Origin: Jeotgalibaca dankookensis
GTDB taxonomy: Bacteria > Bacillota > Bacilli > Lactobacillales > Aerococcaceae
Length of the DNA: 64,000 nt
Assembly (NCBI RefSeq): GCF_002005405.1
Contig: NZ_CP019728.1
Coordinates: 558,001 to 622,000, forward strand
Direction: 5' to 3'
In this document: in pieces, positions 9,181 through 17,455 of the stretch
How positions within the stretch are numbered: the stretch's first letter is position 1
How the letters are laid out: each line of letters starts with the position of its first letter
Position numbers and translations under genes: made by a program
Notes under the pieces: generated by a model
Seen by the model: the letters and a program-made list of their open reading frames with translations, nothing else
Told to the model about the DNA's origin: nothing
The model's database searches: none

Positions 9181-10203
9181 ATGAGAATAGCTGTAGATGC
9201 AATGGGTGGCGATCATGCTCCGCAAGCAATTGTAGAGGGAATTCTTTTAGCTGCTCAAGAATATTCAGACGTAGAATTTATTTTATATGGTGATGGAGAA
9301 AAAATAAAACCTTATTTGGGAGATCATTACAATACAGACAAAATTAAAATCGTTCACACATCTGAGAAAATTGAAAGCGATGATGAACCCGTTCGTGCTA
9401 TCCGTTCAAAAAAACAAGCTTCAATGGTCTTGGCCGCCAGAGCTGTAAAAGAAGGGAAAGCAGATGCTTTGTTTTCAGCGGGAAATACCGGTGCTTTGCT
9501 AGCGGCAGGGTTGTTAATTATTGGACGTATTAAAGGTATTGATCGTCCTGGCTTAATGCCAGTTTTACCAGTGATTGGTAAAGATGAGCAATTTGTCTTT
9601 ATGGATGTAGGAGCAAATGCAGATTCCAAAGCAGAAAACATGCATCAGTTTGGTATTTTAGGTTCTTATTATTCTGAGTTTGTTCTTGGTAAAAAAAATC
9701 CAAAGGTAGCATTGTTGAATAACGGATCTGAGCCACGTAAAGGAAGCGAGTTATCAAAAAAAGCGTATGATTTGTTAGCTGCAGATGAAGGGATAAATTT
9801 CATTGGAAATACAGAGGCTCGTGAACTGTTCTCGGGTCTAGCTGATGTTATTGTAACCGATGGCTTTACAGGTAATGCCGTGTTAAAAACAATTGAAGGG
9901 ACCGCTATGAGTGTGATGGAATTAATGAAAGCAAGCATTCTAGATGGCGGTGTAAAGGCTAAGTTAGGAGGCCTTATGCTGAAAGACTCTCTCAGAACGG
10001 TTAAGGATACAATGGATTACTCGAAATTTGGTGGTGCCGTATTATTTGGACTACGGGCGCCGGTAGTTAAAACACATGGATCCGCGGACAAAGTCGCGGT
10101 CTACCATACCATTAAACAAATTCGACAAATTCTAACATCGAATGTTATTGATGACCTCGTTGTTCATTTTGAAACGCTAAATGAAAAGCAAGCGATTGAA
10201 TAG
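9181..10203 (+). CDS. plsX: Phosphate acyltransferase PlsX
   Basis: Interconverts acyl-ACP and acyl-phosphate, giving the acyl donor for PlsY in phosphatidic acid synthesis. 340 residues beginning [14 protein letters not shown], with the conserved [28 protein letters not shown] and [12 protein letters not shown] motifs. Good GAGGG site before ATG. It links FakA-derived acyl-phosphate and the ACP gene that follows. Unlike Bacillus, fapR is absent upstream and fabD/fabG do not follow, so type II synthesis genes must be elsewhere. Confidence 0.97.
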   Translation: MRIAVDAMGGDHAPQAIVEGILLAAQEYSDVEFILYGDGEKIKPYLGDHYNTDKIKIVHTSEKIESDDEPVRAIRSKKQASMVLAARAVKEGKADALFSAGNTGALLAAGLLIIGRIKGIDRPGLMPVLPVIGKDEQFVFMDVGANADSKAENMHQFGILGSYYSEFVLGKKNPKVALLNNGSEPRKGSELSKKAYDLLAADEGINFIGNTEARELFSGLADVIVTDGFTGNAVLKTIEGTAMSVMELMKASILDGGVKAKLGGLMLKDSLRTVKDTMDYSKFGGAVLFGLRAPVVKTHGSADKVAVYHTIKQIRQILTSNVIDDLVVHFETLNEKQAIE

Positions 10204-10226
10204 CAGGAGACAATTAGTAAATTAGA

Positions 10227-10256
10227 TTGGACAAATTTTTGTGGAAACGGTAGAAT
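10227..10256 (+). promoter_or_regulatory. Probable acpP promoter
   Basis: -35 TTGGAC (10227-10232), 18-nt spacer, -10 TAGAAT (10251-10256), about 65 nt before acpP. Suggests acpP can be transcribed apart from plsX. Confidence 0.5.
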
Positions 10257-10322
10257 AAGCTATATTAATTTCAAACAAAAGTTTTAAGATTAATAAGACT
10301 GAATAGGCAGGAGGTGTTTTCT

Positions 10323-10562
10323 TTGTCAGAAGATACGACACTAGAAAGAATTTCTACTATGATTATTGAGCGTTTTGGTGTTGATGCTAAAAAGGTATCA
10401 CGTGATTTAACGTTTCAAGAAGATTTAGGTGCAGACTCTTTAGACGTTGTAGAATTAATTATGGAAATGGAAGACGTTTTTTCAATCCAAATTTCAGATG
10501 AGGATGCTGAAAAAATTACCACCATTGGTGACGCCGTTGATTATATCAACAATAATAAGTAA
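10323..10562 (+). CDS. acpP: Acyl carrier protein
   Basis: 79-residue acidic carrier for fatty-acid synthesis. The 4'-phosphopantetheine attachment Ser lies in [16 protein letters not shown]. The frame is open to a GTG at 10314, but that codon is inside the Shine-Dalgarno sequence itself (AGGAGG, 10309-10314). A TTG at 10323 has ideal 8-nt spacing, so the protein most likely starts [11 protein letters not shown]. Follows plsX with its own likely promoter; a terminator closes the unit. Confidence 0.95.
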   Translation: MSEDTTLERISTMIIERFGVDAKKVSRDLTFQEDLGADSLDVVELIMEMEDVFSIQISDEDAEKITTIGDAVDYINNNK

Positions 10563-10588
10563 GCGACAAACTCCATGTCAGCTAAGTA

Positions 10589-10632
10589 AGAGCAACATTA
10601 GCCTGAGTGTATCTGGTGAATGTTGCTCTTTA
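10589..10632 (+). terminator. Intrinsic terminator after acpP
   Basis: AGAGCAACATT and AATGTTGCTCT form an 11-bp stem with a ~19-nt loop, followed by a short T-rich tail. Confidence 0.85.
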
Positions 10633-10698
10633 ATAACCTTTTTTTTTATTAATAAATAAGAAGAAAATTATAAAGTTAAGATATGATGAAAAAAAAGG

Positions 10699-10727
10699 TT
10701 GTTTTTATAATATTAAGTTAGTATAAT
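10699..10727 (+). promoter_or_regulatory. opp operon promoter
   Basis: -35 TTGTTT (10699-10704), 17-nt spacer, consensus -10 TATAAT (10722-10727). Predicts an untranslated leader of about 115 nt before oppD. That leader can fold: ACACTG (10745-10750) pairs with CAGTGT (10799-10804), with TGA/TCA and TTTC/GAAA pairs inside. The 10633-10851 gap holds nothing else I can identify. Confidence 0.7.
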
Positions 10728-10851
10728 TAATACTATTAATAAACACACTGGTGATTTCACAAAGAAACACAGATTTCAAATAAAGAAATGCTCAGTCACA
10801 GTGTAGTCATTATAGATTACGAATATTCACTAATTAGAAGGAGGGCGTCCC

Positions 10852-11862
10852 ATGCAAACAGGGAAACCACTGCTAGAGATAAATAATCTCCATACAGCAT
10901 TTAGAATTAAAGATGATTATTACGATGCTGTTGATGACGTTTCCTTAACCTTAGAAAAAAATGAGATTTTAGCTATTGTAGGGGAATCTGGGTCAGGGAA
11001 AAGTACATTAGCAACAACAATTGTAGGGCTTCATAACAAAGCAAATACCCAAATTAAGGGTCAAGTTTTATATCAAGATTTAAATTTAATAGACTTAAAT
11101 GAAACCTTATACAACCGAATTCGCGGAAATGATATTGGAATGATTTTCCAAGATCCCTTGGGTGCATTAAATCCACTTATGACGGTAGAAGATCAAATTG
11201 AAGAAGCATTGGTTTATCACACTAAAATGGATGCAAATGAACGGAGAGCAAGAGTTTTAGAATTGCTAGACCAAGTTGGTATTCCAAAGCCAGAACGGAT
11301 TGCTAAACAATTTCCTCATGAACTATCCGGTGGTATGAGACAACGTGTTGTTATTGCAATTGCCTTATCATGTAAGCCACCCATTATCATTGCCGATGAG
11401 CCTACAACAGCCCTTGACGTGACGATTCAAGCACAAATTCTCGATTTATTAAATGATTTACAAGATGAAATGGGAACCGGTATTATTTTAATTACGCACG
11501 ACTTGGGAGTAGTGGCAGAAACTGCAGATCGTGTAGCGGTTATGTATGCGGGGCAGATTGTTGAACTTGCTTCAGCGGTTGAGCTTTTTACTAACCCAAA
11601 ACATCCTTATACGCGTTCATTATTAAAATCAATACCACAATCAGAAGAGTTAGAAGGAAGTTCTGCTGAGTTACATGTTATTCAAGGGACCGTTCCATCG
11701 CTGAAAAATCTACCAAGAACAGGTTGTCGATTTGCGCCGCGTATCCCATGGATGCCAGCAGAAGTACACGAAGAACACCCAACCTTGCATGAAATTTCTC
11801 CAGATCATTTTGTGAGATGTACCTGTTATAAACATTTCCATTTTGAAGGGGAGGCTGAATAA
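10852..11862 (+). CDS. oppD: Oligopeptide ABC transporter ATP-binding protein OppD
   Basis: First ATPase of an oligopeptide importer. 336 residues with Walker A GESGSGKST (about residue 44), Q-loop FQDPLGALNP, signature LSGGMRQRV, Walker B IIIADEPTTALDVT and the H-loop THDLG. The C-terminal oligopeptide-transporter extension is present, but the usual four-Cys pattern is reduced: GCRFAPRIPW has Ile for the second Cys and the third is also missing, leaving the first Cys and those in RCTC. Strong GGAGGGCG site. First gene of oppDFBCA. Confidence 0.95.
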   Translation: MQTGKPLLEINNLHTAFRIKDDYYDAVDDVSLTLEKNEILAIVGESGSGKSTLATTIVGLHNKANTQIKGQVLYQDLNLIDLNETLYNRIRGNDIGMIFQDPLGALNPLMTVEDQIEEALVYHTKMDANERRARVLELLDQVGIPKPERIAKQFPHELSGGMRQRVVIAIALSCKPPIIIADEPTTALDVTIQAQILDLLNDLQDEMGTGIILITHDLGVVAETADRVAVMYAGQIVELASAVELFTNPKHPYTRSLLKSIPQSEELEGSSAELHVIQGTVPSLKNLPRTGCRFAPRIPWMPAEVHEEHPTLHEISPDHFVRCTCYKHFHFEGEAE

Positions 11863-11863
11863 C

Positions 11864-12814
11864 TTGAGTTTTATGCAAATTAAAGATTTAAAAGTTCATT
11901 ATCCAATTCGAAGTGGCTTTTGGAACCGTGTCACTGACCATGTATATGCCGTTGATGGTGTGGATTTAGAAATTGAAGAAGGTAAAACGTATGGTCTAGT
12001 TGGAGAATCTGGTTCTGGTAAATCAACAATAGGAAAAGCTATTATCGGTCTTGAACGAATCACTTCTGGAAAAGTTTATTTTGAAGGACAAGACGTTACT
12101 AATAAAGCTCGGAAACGTACTTCCTCTTATAACCGTAATGTTCAAATGATTTTCCAAGACTCTATTTCTAGTTTAAACCCGCGTAAACGTGTTTTAGATA
12201 TTATATCTGAACCCTTAGACAATTTTGAACGACTATCGCCTGATGAAACAAAGCGTCGTGTAATCGAGTTATTAGACATTGTAGGCTTACCTGAAGACGC
12301 GCTCTACAAGTACTCACACGAGTTTTCAGGAGGGCAAAGACAGCGTATTGGAGTTGCTAGAGCGGTTGCAACAAATCCAAAGCTAATTATCGCAGACGAA
12401 CCAACGTCAGCTTTAGACCTTTCGGTACAAGCCCAAGTTTTAAACTTTATGAAACGAATTCAAGAAGAATATAATGTTTCTTATTTGTTTATTTCACATG
12501 ACTTAGGTGTTGTAAAACATATGTGTGAAGATTTAGCTATCATGTATCGCGGACGATTTGTTGAATTTGGGAATAAAAAAGATATTTATACGAATCCTGA
12601 ACATATTTATACAAAACGACTACTTTCTGCTATTCCAGCAATGGATCCAGTTAATAGAGAAGCTCACAAAGCTGAACGTATTGCTGTGGAGCAAGAATAT
12701 GAAAGAAATAAAGAGAAGTTCTACGATGAAGATGGCCGTGTATACGATCTAACTGCGTTGTCAGATACACATAAGGTTGCCATTCGTCCCAGCTTCATTA
12801 AGGGAGGCGCTTAA
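11864..12814 (+). CDS. oppF: Oligopeptide ABC transporter ATP-binding protein OppF
   Basis: Second ATPase of the importer, pairing with OppD. Walker A GESGSGKST, signature FSGGQRQRIG, Walker B LIIADEPTSALDLS and SHDLG are all present, so it should hydrolyse ATP. TTG 11864 is chosen as start because GGGGAGG lies about nine bases before it; the ATG at 11873 would be too far away. 316 residues from that start. Begins 1 nt after the oppD stop, indicating translational coupling. Confidence 0.94.
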   Translation: MSFMQIKDLKVHYPIRSGFWNRVTDHVYAVDGVDLEIEEGKTYGLVGESGSGKSTIGKAIIGLERITSGKVYFEGQDVTNKARKRTSSYNRNVQMIFQDSISSLNPRKRVLDIISEPLDNFERLSPDETKRRVIELLDIVGLPEDALYKYSHEFSGGQRQRIGVARAVATNPKLIIADEPTSALDLSVQAQVLNFMKRIQEEYNVSYLFISHDLGVVKHMCEDLAIMYRGRFVEFGNKKDIYTNPEHIYTKRLLSAIPAMDPVNREAHKAERIAVEQEYERNKEKFYDEDGRVYDLTALSDTHKVAIRPSFIKGGA

Positions 12815-12816
12815 TT

Positions 12817-13779
12817 ATGTGGAAAACAATTTTACGACGTGTTTTAGTGATGATTCCACAAATTTTAATTTTAAGTTTATTGGTTTTTTTAATGGCACAA
12901 ATCATGCCAGGGGATCCTTTTACTGGTTTAATCACACCAGATATGGACCCTCAAACAATTGAAAAATTAAGAGAAGCTGCAGGGTTGAATAATCCTTGGT
13001 ACATTCAGTATTGGGATTGGATTACTAATGCATTACAAGGGGACTTTGGAAAAAGCTATACGTATAAAGTTCCAGTAGCCGAACTAATTGGGCAACGTGT
13101 CGGTAATACAATTTGGTTATCAATTGTATCTCTCATCTTTACATACTTAATTGCTTTACCATTAGGTATGTATGCAGGGCGTCACAATGGCTCTTTAGGC
13201 GACAAAGCGATTAGTTTTTATAACTACATTAGCTTTGCAATTCCAGTCTTTGTTTTCGCCTTGCTATTAATTTGGATCTTTGGTTTTGTCCTTGGTTGGT
13301 TCCCAACAAGAGGAACGGTTCAAACCGGCTTAGCCGAGGGGTCGTTGGCCTATATTTGGAGTCGTTTCTATCACTTGATTTTACCAGCTTTATCTTACGC
13401 TCTGTTAGCCACTACGGTTATCATTCAGTATTTAAGAACAGGAGTTATCGATGCTAAGCAAGAAGACTATGTTAAAACTGCTCGAGCAAAAGGTGTTCCT
13501 GAAAAAGTTGTCTACAACAAACATATTTTCCGTAACTCAATTTTACCTATTGCATCCTTCCTTGGGTATGACATTACCGGTTTAATTGGCGGATCGATTT
13601 TTATTGAACGTGTTTTCTCTTTCCCTGGTATGGGACGTCTGTTCATTGATTCGCTACTAGCCCGAGACTATAGTGTTATTACTGCATTGATTCTATTATT
13701 CGGATTAACAGCGTTATTTGGTACTCTATTATCTGATATTATTATGAGTATTGTTGACCCTAGAATCCGTATTGAATAA
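12817..13779 (+). CDS. oppB: Oligopeptide ABC transporter permease OppB
   Basis: Membrane permease of the peptide importer, 320 residues, six predicted membrane segments. The N-terminal helix contains the PGDPF motif found in DppB/OppB proteins. The cytoplasmic EAA loop near the C-terminal half (YVKTARAKGVPEKVVYNKHIFRN) contacts the ATPases. Two nt separate it from oppF; its GGGAGG site lies inside the oppF end. Confidence 0.95.
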   Translation: MWKTILRRVLVMIPQILILSLLVFLMAQIMPGDPFTGLITPDMDPQTIEKLREAAGLNNPWYIQYWDWITNALQGDFGKSYTYKVPVAELIGQRVGNTIWLSIVSLIFTYLIALPLGMYAGRHNGSLGDKAISFYNYISFAIPVFVFALLLIWIFGFVLGWFPTRGTVQTGLAEGSLAYIWSRFYHLILPALSYALLATTVIIQYLRTGVIDAKQEDYVKTARAKGVPEKVVYNKHIFRNSILPIASFLGYDITGLIGGSIFIERVFSFPGMGRLFIDSLLARDYSVITALILLFGLTALFGTLLSDIIMSIVDPRIRIE

Positions 13780-13807
13780 TAATGAATAAGGAAAAGGAGG
13801 TTATGAG

Positions 13808-14758
13808 ATGCAATCTGAAGAAGAAAAAAAATTAGCTGAGATAGAAAGAAATGAAACAGAGCTTGATTCCTTAGTAGAAAATGCTGATGAACAAGGAACG
13901 GTTGTTGGATTTGCCGTTATTGCGCGTGAATTTAAAAAAGATAAACTCGCTATGTTTTCATTGGGTTTATTAATTACAATGTTGCTAGTGATTTTTATAG
14001 GATCGTTTGTCTTGTTTGATCAAAGTGAAGTAATGAAAGTTAGCATCTTGAACCGCTATGAAGCGCCAGGAGCTGAATATCTACTAGGAGCTGATGAAGG
14101 AGGACGAGATGTTTTAGGACAACTCTTTATCGGCGCACGAAATTCTATTATTATAGGGTTTAGTGTAACAATTTTGACAGGTATTATTGGAATAGGATTA
14201 GGAATTATTTCTGGTTACTATGGAGGAATTATCGATAATATTTTGATGAGAATTGTTGACTTCATAATGGTCTTACCTACTAATATGATTATAATTGTTT
14301 TTGTTTCAATGATAAAAGATTATAATATTGTATCTTTTGTACTGATCATGAGTGCGTTTAGTTGGGTAGGTAAAGCGCGGATATTCCGAAGTAGAACATT
14401 ATCTGAAGCAGAACGCGACTATGTAAATGCTTCTAAAACATTAGGTACAAGTGATTTTAAAATTATGTTTCGAGAAGTGATGCCTAACCTTAGTTCATTG
14501 ATTATTGTTAATTCAACATTAAACTTTGCAGGGAACATTGGGATAGAAACCGGATTAAGTTTTTTAGGGTTCGGCTTACCCCCTTCTGTACCGAGTTTAG
14601 GAACACTCATTGGGTTTGCGACATCCCCAGATGTCATAGAAAATAAAACGTGGGTTTGGTTGCCAGCGTCAATATTAATTCTAGTATTGATGTTAAGCAT
14701 AAACTATGTCGGTCAAGCGTTGCAGCGCTCGGCAGACTCAAAACAAAGATTAGGATAA
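13808..14758 (+). CDS. oppC: Oligopeptide ABC transporter permease OppC
   Basis: Second permease, 316 residues, with a long acidic N-terminal cytoplasmic tail, a first helix at about 50-75, the LLGADEGGRDVLGQLFIGAR motif typical of OppC/DppC, and the EAA loop (YVNASKTLGTSDFKIMFREVMPN). AAAAGGAGG precedes the ATG. Heterodimer partner of OppB. Confidence 0.95.
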   Translation: MQSEEEKKLAEIERNETELDSLVENADEQGTVVGFAVIAREFKKDKLAMFSLGLLITMLLVIFIGSFVLFDQSEVMKVSILNRYEAPGAEYLLGADEGGRDVLGQLFIGARNSIIIGFSVTILTGIIGIGLGIISGYYGGIIDNILMRIVDFIMVLPTNMIIIVFVSMIKDYNIVSFVLIMSAFSWVGKARIFRSRTLSEAERDYVNASKTLGTSDFKIMFREVMPNLSSLIIVNSTLNFAGNIGIETGLSFLGFGLPPSVPSLGTLIGFATSPDVIENKTWVWLPASILILVLMLSINYVGQALQRSADSKQRLG

Positions 14759-14776
14759 GAAAAGGGAGGAAAAGAT

Positions 14777-16573
14777 ATGTTTAAGAAAAAGATTGGTTTA
14801 GTTTCATTAGCAGCATTTACACTCGTTTTAGCAGCTTGTTCAGGTGGGACTGACGAAACTGCTGGTTCCACAGATACAGGAATGGCGTCAGACTCTACTG
14901 CTGAAAGCAGTGGACTAGTTGAGTTCGAAACAGTCATGACAAATGATGAAGAAGCAATTGAAGGTGGAACGTTACGCTATGCTATGGTAGCTAGTTCTCC
15001 ATTCCAAGGGATTTTCAGTCCAGAATTCTATGAAGATGCCTACGATGCTGAATTAATGGGGTTTACTCATCAAGAGTTATTCTCTATAGATGAAAACTTC
15101 ATGTATTCACAAGATGGTATGGCAACATATGAATTTGATGAAGAAGCTAGAACAATTGCGATTACCTTAAAAGATGATTTGAAATGGTCTGATGGTGAAG
15201 ACTTGACAACCGAAGATGTTTTATTCTCTTATGAAGTAATTGGCCACCCAGACTACCCAGGTGTTCGATATGGGGCTGACTTTGCCAATATTGTAGGGAT
15301 GGAAGAATATAACAGTGGTAGTGCTGACACTATTTCGGGAATTACCATAGAAGATGATCAAAATATTACAATCGAATATATTGAAGTTAATCCGTCAATT
15401 CTTCAAGCAGGTGGTGGTATTTGGGGTTATCCAATGCCAAAACACCAACTTGGTGATGTTGCTATAGAAGATATGATAGCTTCTCCAGAAATTCGTAAAA
15501 ACCCAGTTGGAGCTGGACCATTCCGAGTTAAATCAATTAACCCGGGTGAGTCTGTTGAATTTGAAGCAAATGAATACTACTGGAAAGGTGCTCCAAATGT
15601 AGATGGCGTTGTTCTTGAAGTAGTATCACCAGAAACAATCGTATCTGAAATGCAAAATGGGAACTATGATATTGCTAAAATGCCTACTGACCAATTTGAT
15701 ACCTATAAAGACATGGAGAATATTACTCTCTTAGGACGTCCAGAATTAGCTTATACCTATATCGGCTTTAAATTAGGTCACTTTGATAAAGAAGCTGGAA
15801 AGAACGTTTCTGATCCAGATAAGAAAATGGCAGATGTCAATTTACGTAAAGCAATGGCATATGCTATTGATAACAACGCAATTGCATCTGAGTTTTACCA
15901 AGGTCTTCGTGAAAATGCTAAGGGTATGATTCCACCAGTATTCGGTGATTATGTAAATACTGATATTGAAGGATACTACTATGACCATGACATGGCAAAC
16001 CAACTTCTTGATGATGCAGGCTATGAAGATGTTGATGGTGACGGATTCCGTGAGAACCCAGAAGGTGAAGAGCTAGTTATTAAGTTTGCTTCAATGTCGG
16101 GTGGTGCTACAGCTGAGCCAATCGCCCAATACTACATGCAAGAATGGAATGAAGTTGGACTGAATGTTGAATTGTCAACAGGTCGTTTGATTGAATTCCA
16201 AGCGTTCTACGATATGCTTGAATCAGATGACGATGAAATTGATGTTTTCCAAGCCGCTTGGGGTACAGGAACCGATCCAAACCCAACTGGACTTTACGGT
16301 GAGACAGCAAGCTTCAACTACATCCGTTACGTTGATGAAGAAAACAGCGAACTTCTAAGCAAAATTAATTCTAAAGATGCTTTTGATCCAGAATTAAAAT
16401 TCCAAGTTTTCCATGATTGGCAAGAACATATGTATGAAAATGCACCTGTAATTCCAACACTTTGGAGATCTGAGTTATTTGCAGTTAACAACCGTGTTAA
16501 GAATTATGGAATTGATTATGATAGATTAGAGGGTTATGAAGCAATTGAATTAACTGCTGATTCACCATATTAA
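14777..16573 (+). CDS. oppA: Oligopeptide-binding lipoprotein OppA
   Basis: Extracytoplasmic peptide-binding protein (SBP family 5), 598 residues. Lipoprotein signal: basic MFKKK, hydrophobic stretch, then lipobox LAAC (Cys about residue 20) for diacylglyceryl modification. A Ser/Thr/Gly-rich linker follows. The family-5 core shows ITLKDDLKWSDGEDLTTEDV (typical of the family) and NPVGAGPF. Last gene of the operon; peptide binding proteins in this position feed amino-acid nutrition and, in many Firmicutes, pheromone uptake. Substrate size is not predictable from sequence. Confidence 0.95.
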   Translation: MFKKKIGLVSLAAFTLVLAACSGGTDETAGSTDTGMASDSTAESSGLVEFETVMTNDEEAIEGGTLRYAMVASSPFQGIFSPEFYEDAYDAELMGFTHQELFSIDENFMYSQDGMATYEFDEEARTIAITLKDDLKWSDGEDLTTEDVLFSYEVIGHPDYPGVRYGADFANIVGMEEYNSGSADTISGITIEDDQNITIEYIEVNPSILQAGGGIWGYPMPKHQLGDVAIEDMIASPEIRKNPVGAGPFRVKSINPGESVEFEANEYYWKGAPNVDGVVLEVVSPETIVSEMQNGNYDIAKMPTDQFDTYKDMENITLLGRPELAYTYIGFKLGHFDKEAGKNVSDPDKKMADVNLRKAMAYAIDNNAIASEFYQGLRENAKGMIPPVFGDYVNTDIEGYYYDHDMANQLLDDAGYEDVDGDGFRENPEGEELVIKFASMSGGATAEPIAQYYMQEWNEVGLNVELSTGRLIEFQAFYDMLESDDDEIDVFQAAWGTGTDPNPTGLYGETASFNYIRYVDEENSELLSKINSKDAFDPELKFQVFHDWQEHMYENAPVIPTLWRSELFAVNNRVKNYGIDYDRLEGYEAIELTADSPY

Positions 16574-16592
16574 TTCGATTAATGAAAGTCTT

Positions 16593-16623
16593 AAGAGCTG
16601 AGAGCAATCTCAGCTCTTTTTAT
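16593..16623 (+). terminator. Intrinsic terminator after oppA
   Basis: AAGAGCTGAGA and TCTCAGCTCTT form a perfect 11-bp stem with a GCAA tetraloop, then a T-tract. Confidence 0.92.
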
Positions 16624-16685
16624 TGTTACGATTACTTAAGGATACACAATTATTTCTATTTAATGAAAAATGTCTGATTTTAGCG

Positions 16686-16691
16686 TATAAT
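16686..16691 (+). promoter_or_regulatory. rnc -10 element
   Basis: TATAAT 42 nt before the RNase III start, after the oppA terminator; the -35 region is poor. The smc operon therefore has its own promoter. Confidence 0.5.
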
Positions 16692-16733
16692 ATAAAAGGA
16701 TAACCATAATATATTTTGAAAGGAGGAAATAAG

Positions 16734-17432
16734 ATGAAAGACTTAAGTGAGATGTTGAAAGAAAAGTATGGGGTTGTTTTTAACAATCAAGAATTGTTAA
16801 AAGAAGCCTTTACCCATTCATCATATGTGAATGAGCATCGTCAGTTGAAACTAAAACATAATGAACGTTTAGAGTTTTTAGGTGATGCTGTTTTAGAAAT
16901 ATCCGTTTCTGAGTTTTTATTTCACTATTATCCACAATGGAGTGAAGGTCAGTTAACGCGTTTGCGTGCCAAAATTGTATGCGAACCAAGCTTGGCTAAT
17001 TATTCAAAAACGTCAGGTTTTAACAAACATGTTTTACTTGGAAGAGGAGAAGAAACAATGAACGGTCGTAAACGACCCGCCTTACTAGCAGATTTATTTG
17101 AAGCTTTTATAGGTGCTTTATTCTTAGACCAAGGGATGGATGCTGCCAAGAACTTTATTCAATTAACAGTATTGGATTCTATTAAAGAGGATGCTTTTTC
17201 ACATGCGATGGATTATAAAACATTGCTTCAGGAAGAATTACAGAAAAATGGTGATATTTTAATTCAGTACATCATACTAAAAGATGAAGGACCTTCGCAT
17301 GCGAAGTTTTTTGAAGTGGCGGTAAAGGTAAAAGGTCAACATTTAGGTATTGGTACTGGTACAAGTAAAAAGAGTGCTGAACAGGCTGCTGCGCAACAAG
17401 CCTTAAAAGCGCTAGTCAGTCAAGGAAAATAG
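16734..17432 (+). CDS. rnc: Ribonuclease III
   Basis: Double-strand-specific endonuclease for rRNA processing and mRNA decay. 232 residues: the catalytic domain holds the signature HNERLEFLGDAVLEI (about residues 42-56) with the metal-binding Glu/Asp, and a second Asp/Glu pair in ADLFEAFIGALFLD. A C-terminal double-stranded RNA-binding domain follows (KTLLQEELQ ... GTSKKSAEQAAAQQAL). The start is ATG 16734 behind AAAGGAGG; upstream in-frame codons are the ribosome-binding site. smc follows 23 nt later as in most Firmicutes. Confidence 0.97.
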   Translation: MKDLSEMLKEKYGVVFNNQELLKEAFTHSSYVNEHRQLKLKHNERLEFLGDAVLEISVSEFLFHYYPQWSEGQLTRLRAKIVCEPSLANYSKTSGFNKHVLLGRGEETMNGRKRPALLADLFEAFIGALFLDQGMDAAKNFIQLTVLDSIKEDAFSHAMDYKTLLQEELQKNGDILIQYIILKDEGPSHAKFFEVAVKVKGQHLGIGTGTSKKSAEQAAAQQALKALVSQGK

Positions 17433-17455
17433 GTTTTCTAGGAAGGATGGTTTTT

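Noticed and set aside
10314-10322. GTG start for acpP
   Set aside because: The codon is the end of the Shine-Dalgarno sequence itself; TTG 10323 has correct spacing.
10665-10685. CodY box upstream of opp
   Set aside because: AATAAGAAGAAAATT differs from the 15-bp CodY consensus at four positions, all in one half, and lies upstream of the -35; too weak to call.
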